A stretch of 64,000 bases of DNA from Mesostigma viride (lineage: Eukaryota > Streptophyta > Mesostigmatophyceae > Mesostigmatales > Mesostigmataceae), in contig RPFO01001628.1 of the NCBI GenBank assembly GCA_009746045.1, positions 45,351 through 109,350 on the forward strand, written 5' to 3'. Below, in pieces: positions 60,371 to 64,000 of the stretch. The notes beneath the pieces were generated by a model, which had not been told where the DNA came from, searched no databases, and worked only from the letters and a program-made list of their open reading frames with translations. A program made the position numbers and the translations under genes. Within the stretch, counting starts at the first letter, position 1; every line of letters begins with the position of its first letter.

Positions 60371-60603
60371 AAAGAAAAGAGGCCGACCTTAGCTAGGTGG
60401 GTTTGTTTTTGTCCTTTTTTGCGTGTCATGCGGCCTTGGCCCGGACGGCATTTTTTCGCCACGCAAATGTTGCGTCTGAACAAATGACGCAATGTGGCGT
60501 TCTAATTGCCGGCAGCTTACGTAAGGCTGCCGGGGCTATTAGGTCACATATTGCGTGAGAGAAAGAATCTAGATCTAGTTAATCACTACGCCATGAGCCA
60601 AGA
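60371..60603 (-). repeat. Y1 split repeat A1
   Basis: 233 bp, 5' end of Y1 in element sense; at 60604 the sequence passes directly into LINE L3. Confidence 0.9.
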
Positions 60604-61536
60604 TCACTAAGCCATGCCCTCAACCCTGTCCACAACCACCTCGCCACCCACCACGCCCATTCCTCACACGCCGACACCTCCATCCACTCCGCCATCACCC
60701 ACATTGCAGCAGGGCTGCAGCAGCAGCAGCAGCTCCTCCACCAGCTCCAGCAACAACTTGCCGCCTCCATAACTCCTGCCAAGACCACCTATGCCGCCAC
60801 GCTTCAGAACCCTACGGAGCTCATCAACGAAATCAAAACAGCCGTCAAGGCCAGCACAAGGGATGCTATGCACGAACCCATTCGCTCATGCAGTATTGTG
60901 GTACGTGGCGTCCCCTCGAACGTCAACGATGCACGCCTGGGCACCTACCTCCGGGGCGACCCCTTCCTGGGGAAGCTCGGCGTGGCCCAAAGCGTCGTCA
61001 TCAAAACGGCACGACGGCTCGGCGGCCCCACCGCCCCTGTCTTGGTGGAATTCCACCGCAAGGAGGACAAACTGCAGGTGCAGAAGGCCCGCCGGAACCT
61101 CCACGATACCCAACTGAGCATCGACGATTACTATACCCCGGAGCAGCTTGAGGCCCGGGCTGCCGCTTTGAACCGGCCGGAGGTCCACGAGGCTCGGGCA
61201 GCCAAGCAGGCCAACCCGCAACTACGGTGCAGCATCTATGCCCGCCTCTTTATTAATGGCGTCTTCATCGTCCGCATTAACGGCCAGGACCTTCCTCCAA
61301 TGACGGCGACCCCCATGGATACCGCCGTGCCAGCGCCCCAGCCCCCTGCTCGGCCCCCGCCGTCACCGCCATCGCCACCGGCATCGACGGTCACCTGCTC
61401 CCCAGCACGTGTGGGGATCCGCCGGGGCAACTTCAGCTCAGGTATGGCTGCCAGGCTTGGCCGTCCCCCTAATAAATTCGTTCGCTTTGCACCTGAGCCG
61501 GAGCCCGCGCTGCGAACCCTTCTCTCCTATCAATGA
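60604..61536 (+). CDS. L3 ORF1 protein (RNA-binding, Gag-like)
   Basis: Frame open from the Y1 border; first listed ATG 60868. N-terminal part His/Ala-rich with a Gln run (LQQQQQLLHQLQQQL) likely to form a coiled coil; then SIVVRGVPSNVNDARLGTYL and VVIKTARRLGGPTAPVLVEF, which read like an RRM fold as in L1 ORF1 proteins, followed by LINE ORF1-like helices (YYTPEQLEARAAALNRPE) and a Pro-rich linker. It would bind LINE RNA. The true start is not in view; the ATG at 60868 is internal to the coiled-coil/RRM order. Confidence 0.65.
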   Translation, partial: SLSHALNPVHNHLATHHAHSSHADTSIHSAITHIAAGLQQQQQLLHQLQQQLAASITPAKTTYAATLQNPTELINEIKTAVKASTRDAMHEPIRSCSIVVRGVPSNVNDARLGTYLRGDPFLGKLGVAQSVVIKTARRLGGPTAPVLVEFHRKEDKLQVQKARRNLHDTQLSIDDYYTPEQLEARAAALNRPEVHEARAAKQANPQLRCSIYARLFINGVFIVRINGQDLPPMTATPMDTAVPAPQPPARPPPSPPSPPASTVTCSPARVGIRRGNFSSGMAARLGRPPNKFVRFAPEPEPALRTLLSYQ

Positions 61537-61932
61537 CGACGCTCGCGGCCCCGCGGCTCCGCGGCTCTAGCAGTGGGATCTGCCTAACTCCCCTTCCCGC
61601 CCCTTTGCCTTCGCAGCCCTCGGGCGGTCGGAGAGAGAGCAACGGGTCGGCAGTGAGCCAGGTTCGCCCCGCCTCGCGCGGCCGCCTCCGAAACCTCCTC
61701 AGACTGCACGCATTTCTTATGCGTGCAGACGCAAACTCATTCTACCTGGCCACCCGAGCCAACCGTCGGCGTCGCCTCGACGCGTTGGCAGGAAGAATCG
61801 AAATGGTGATTGAAAGCATAAGTCCCCAACCCGCCCCCCCTACCCACCACCTCCACCCCCACCCCCATCACCACCCTGCTCCATCTCCGCCCCCACCCCG
61901 CCTGCACCCCCCTTTTCGGTCAACGCGCGCCC

Positions 61933-63996
61933 TTGGTCATCGCCACCTTCAACGCCCGCACGCTCCAGCCCGACGCTGACCGCTGTCACTGCCTGCGCAG
62001 TGACGACTGTCAGTGCCATCGAGTCTCCAATCTTATTGGTTTCTGCATCGACAATAATATCGCCATCCTGGGAATCCAAGAACACAGGCGCACTGCATCG
62101 GCCCGCGGATCAACTGCCCTTGTTGCTGACGACATCGACGGCTGGCGGTTCTACTACGGAGGCGGCGACGGCACCGGGAACGGGGGCGTCGGTCTCCTCT
62201 GCTCCCCGCTCGCCGTACGCCACATGGGCGAACCCCAGCTGGTCAACGCTCGGCTCCTCATGGCCACTTTTCATTCGATGGAGGGCCACTCGACCTACGC
62301 CCTGACGGTGGGCGTTGGTTACGCACCCCACTCCGACCACCCAGAACAAGACCGCAAGGACTTCTTTGCAGCGCTGGAGAACCTGGCGAACGGCATCCCT
62401 GGTCGCAACTACCTCGCTCTGCTGCTGGACGCCAACGCCACGCTACCACCGGGTACTGGCGGATGTCAGCACGCCCCCAACGGTACGGTCTCCAATGCCA
62501 ACACCGAACTTTTTGCTGATTTGCTTACGACATGCGATTTGGTCACTGCCAACACCCGCTTTCCACATAGTCCAGATGCTTTGGTCACACACACCTCGCC
62601 AACTGGCACTGAACGCTGCATCGACTATGTTGTAATGCGCAAGCGTCATCAAGGATCTGTACTAGCTGCTCGCTCGCATGTGATCCCCCTGGTGCGCTCC
62701 GATCATCGCATCGTCACCGCCCGCATCCGCCTGCGATTCCCCTCGCCCTTTCGTAAGCACGTGGCACCACCTGATTTGCGCACACTTCAGTTGCTCGAGA
62801 AATCTGACGACGCTCTGGAGGACTTCCCTGAAAAACGCGCCCACAAGCGCGCCGCAGAGGCGTTCGTTGACGCGCTGGACATCCCGGCCAGCCACGCCCA
62901 GCTGTTCGCTGCCGGCCCGGCATCGGCCCTTCGGCACCTCGCTGACAAGCTGCCCGCGGCCGGGGCCCTACTGCCCCCCCGCCGCCCGCCCCGCTTCACC
63001 AGCCTGCACCGGCTCCCCGCCGTCATCCAGGCCCGGCAAGCCCTGCGCGACAACCGCGACCCCGCCCGCTACGCCCGCCTCAAAGCCGATTACCACTCGG
63101 CCATCCGGCAGGCGACCAAGGAGCAGGAGGACCTTCATGTCCGCGAGTACTTCGCCCACCTCAAGGACCAGCACGGCAAGTACGCCTGGACCCGCCTGCG
63201 CCACGCCCAACGGCCCGCCGGCGGCGCGCAGCCGGCGCCGCGGACGCTCTCTGGCTCACCGCAGCAGCAGCTCGACCAGTGGTATTCCTCCCAGTCCCGG
63301 CTGCTCGGCGCCCCCCGCCGCCTCGATCCGCCGCTTGGCCCTCTGGCGGCCGCACGCCTGGCAGTAGCACCGGCGGACGTCCCTGCGCCGCCCACGCCGC
63401 CCGCCGCTGAGCAGGACTACACGTACCCAGCCCTGACGGAACCCCTGGCCCACCCCAACGAGCTCCCGCCGTTCACCGAGCTCGAGCTGAGCACCGCCGC
63501 CAAGCAACTCCGCTTCTATGCTGCCGTTGGACCTGACCAGCTCCCAGCCCCGGTGATTAAGCTGACGGCGCTCACGGGGTTCCTGCTTGACGTCTGCAAC
63601 CGGATCCTGCTTGCCGACGCGCCGCCGATTCCTGAGTGGCAGCACAGCTACCGTATTATGCTGTACAAAAACAAAGGTTCCCCTGACGACCCCGCCAACT
63701 ACAGAGGAGTCTGCATCCAGAGCGCCGCACTTAAGTTGTTCATGCGCATGATCCTCAACCGCCTTCGTTCTGCTCTCGACTGTCACCTTGGGGAAAGTCA
63801 AATGGGCTTCCGTCCTGGGCGCAACACCGTCATGGCCATCTTCGTCGCGCGTCGCCTCTTCGAGGAAATCGCTCTCCTGCAACCTGGTGAGTTTCCCGCC
63901 ATCCTGATCTTCGTCGACTTCATCAAGGCTTTTGATTCTGTCCTCTGGGACGCTCTGTGGGCTGTACTTGCTCGCGCTCGCGTCCCCACTCCCTGA
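61933..63996 (+). CDS. L3 ORF2: endonuclease and reverse transcriptase (partial)
   Basis: 687 residues from a GTG/ATG near 61933. AP endonuclease: VIATFNARTL at the start, GIQEHRR (~50), LLLDANATL (~170), GTERCIDYVVM (~230), SDHRIVTARI (~256), i.e. the N, E, D, D, H set of the exonuclease-endonuclease-phosphatase fold. A linker with Arg/Ala helices follows, then RT: YRIMLYKNKGSPDDPANYRG, ESQMGFRPGRNTVMAIF, FVDFIKAFDSVLWDALW. It stops at 63994-63996 where L2 continues (RVP...); a missing base just before the stop would explain this. The rest of RT lies beyond the window. Confidence 0.85.
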   Translation: MVIATFNARTLQPDADRCHCLRSDDCQCHRVSNLIGFCIDNNIAILGIQEHRRTASARGSTALVADDIDGWRFYYGGGDGTGNGGVGLLCSPLAVRHMGEPQLVNARLLMATFHSMEGHSTYALTVGVGYAPHSDHPEQDRKDFFAALENLANGIPGRNYLALLLDANATLPPGTGGCQHAPNGTVSNANTELFADLLTTCDLVTANTRFPHSPDALVTHTSPTGTERCIDYVVMRKRHQGSVLAARSHVIPLVRSDHRIVTARIRLRFPSPFRKHVAPPDLRTLQLLEKSDDALEDFPEKRAHKRAAEAFVDALDIPASHAQLFAAGPASALRHLADKLPAAGALLPPRRPPRFTSLHRLPAVIQARQALRDNRDPARYARLKADYHSAIRQATKEQEDLHVREYFAHLKDQHGKYAWTRLRHAQRPAGGAQPAPRTLSGSPQQQLDQWYSSQSRLLGAPRRLDPPLGPLAAARLAVAPADVPAPPTPPAAEQDYTYPALTEPLAHPNELPPFTELELSTAAKQLRFYAAVGPDQLPAPVIKLTALTGFLLDVCNRILLADAPPIPEWQHSYRIMLYKNKGSPDDPANYRGVCIQSAALKLFMRMILNRLRSALDCHLGESQMGFRPGRNTVMAIFVARRLFEEIALLQPGEFPAILIFVDFIKAFDSVLWDALWAVLARARVPTP

Positions 63997-64000
63997 TTAC

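Larger units (their letters stand above)
55280..60603 (-). mobile_element. Tyrosine-recombinase retroelement Y1 with split direct repeats
   Basis: Minus-strand order: A1 (60603-60371), single long ORF (60262-56087), B1 (56008-55878), ~200 bp, A2 (55676-55444), B2 (55410-55280). A1/A2 are 233-bp and B1/B2 131-bp direct repeats. This A1-ORF-B1-A2-B2 pattern is that of PAT/Ngaro-type YR retroelements, which integrate by tyrosine recombinase through a circle and leave no target duplication; none is seen. Repeats differ by only a few substitutions, so insertion is fairly recent. The domain order gag-RT-RH-YR fits. Confidence 0.9.
60604..64000 (+). mobile_element. LINE L3, APE-type, running off the window
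   Basis: Two ORFs in the LINE order: ORF1 (to 61536) and ORF2 with AP-type endonuclease then RT. Same family as L2 and the LINE in element A. Its left side abuts Y1, and ORF1 is already open at the border, so the 5' end is missing or lies beyond Y1. The 3' part is outside the window. Confidence 0.9.

Overview
The window is eukaryotic nuclear DNA made almost entirely of transposable elements, many nested inside one another. No operons, ribosome binding sites, rRNA genes or complete tRNA genes are visible. Element types include a tyrosine-recombinase retroelement with split direct repeats (an arrangement known from the PAT and Ngaro groups and green-algal elements such as TOC1), copia-like elements whose reverse transcriptase carries HGDD instead of YVDD, and non-LTR elements with C-terminal restriction-like endonucleases. 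Together with the moderately high GC content these suggest an alga with a large genome, probably of the green lineage. The organism call is low confidence.

Layout, left to right. (1) 1-6836: copia-like LTR element E1 with domain order gag, integrase, protease-like, RT, RNase H; its pol is interrupted at 1688-2569 by foldback element FB1, built of three perfect 206-bp palindromes. (2) 6837-8258: a zinc-finger fragment and two tandem repeats. (3) 8259-34491: a decayed protein gene ('gene X') in three pieces, opened by two retrotransposons: gypsy-type element A (10125-17745, gag only, itself carrying a LINE fragment) and copia-like element B (18193-33703). B is in turn interrupted by an intact canonical copia element C (21323-27269) and by a TTAA-flanked DNA element T1 (29892-31617). 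(4) 34492-41300: CTG-rich DNA and three copies of a restriction-like-endonuclease LINE (R1 and R3 flank R2 as inverted repeats). (5) 41300-50400: second copy of the TTAA element (T2), a frameshifted coiled-coil gene, another TTAA-flanked element (T3), then sparse DNA. (6) 50400-54715: a decayed LINE and an unidentified minus-strand ORF interrupted by a second foldback element, FB2. (7) 55280-60603: tyrosine-recombinase retroelement Y1. (8) 60604-64000: plus-strand LINE L3, running off the window.

Insertion order can be read from target-site duplications. FB1 (CACCA), A (AGAAG), LINE in A (13 bp), B (TCATC), C (AGGAC), T1 (TTAA), R3 (11 bp) and FB2 (GCCGA) all have matching flanks. For FB1, C, T1 and FB2, removing the insert plus one duplication copy puts the interrupted reading frame back in register.

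The most unusual theme is a set of elements sharing AGTT...AACT termini, 5-bp duplications and no TGG-type tRNA primer site: B (both ends seen), E1 (AACT end seen), FB1 and FB2. In E1 and B the first 11-12 nt after the 5' LTR are an exact reverse complement of a site near the 3' end of the same element, and the foldback spacers show the same start-to-end complementarity. This suggests a lineage of self-priming copia-like elements and miniature foldback derivatives mobilised by it. Elements A and C instead have an ordinary initiator-Met-like primer site.
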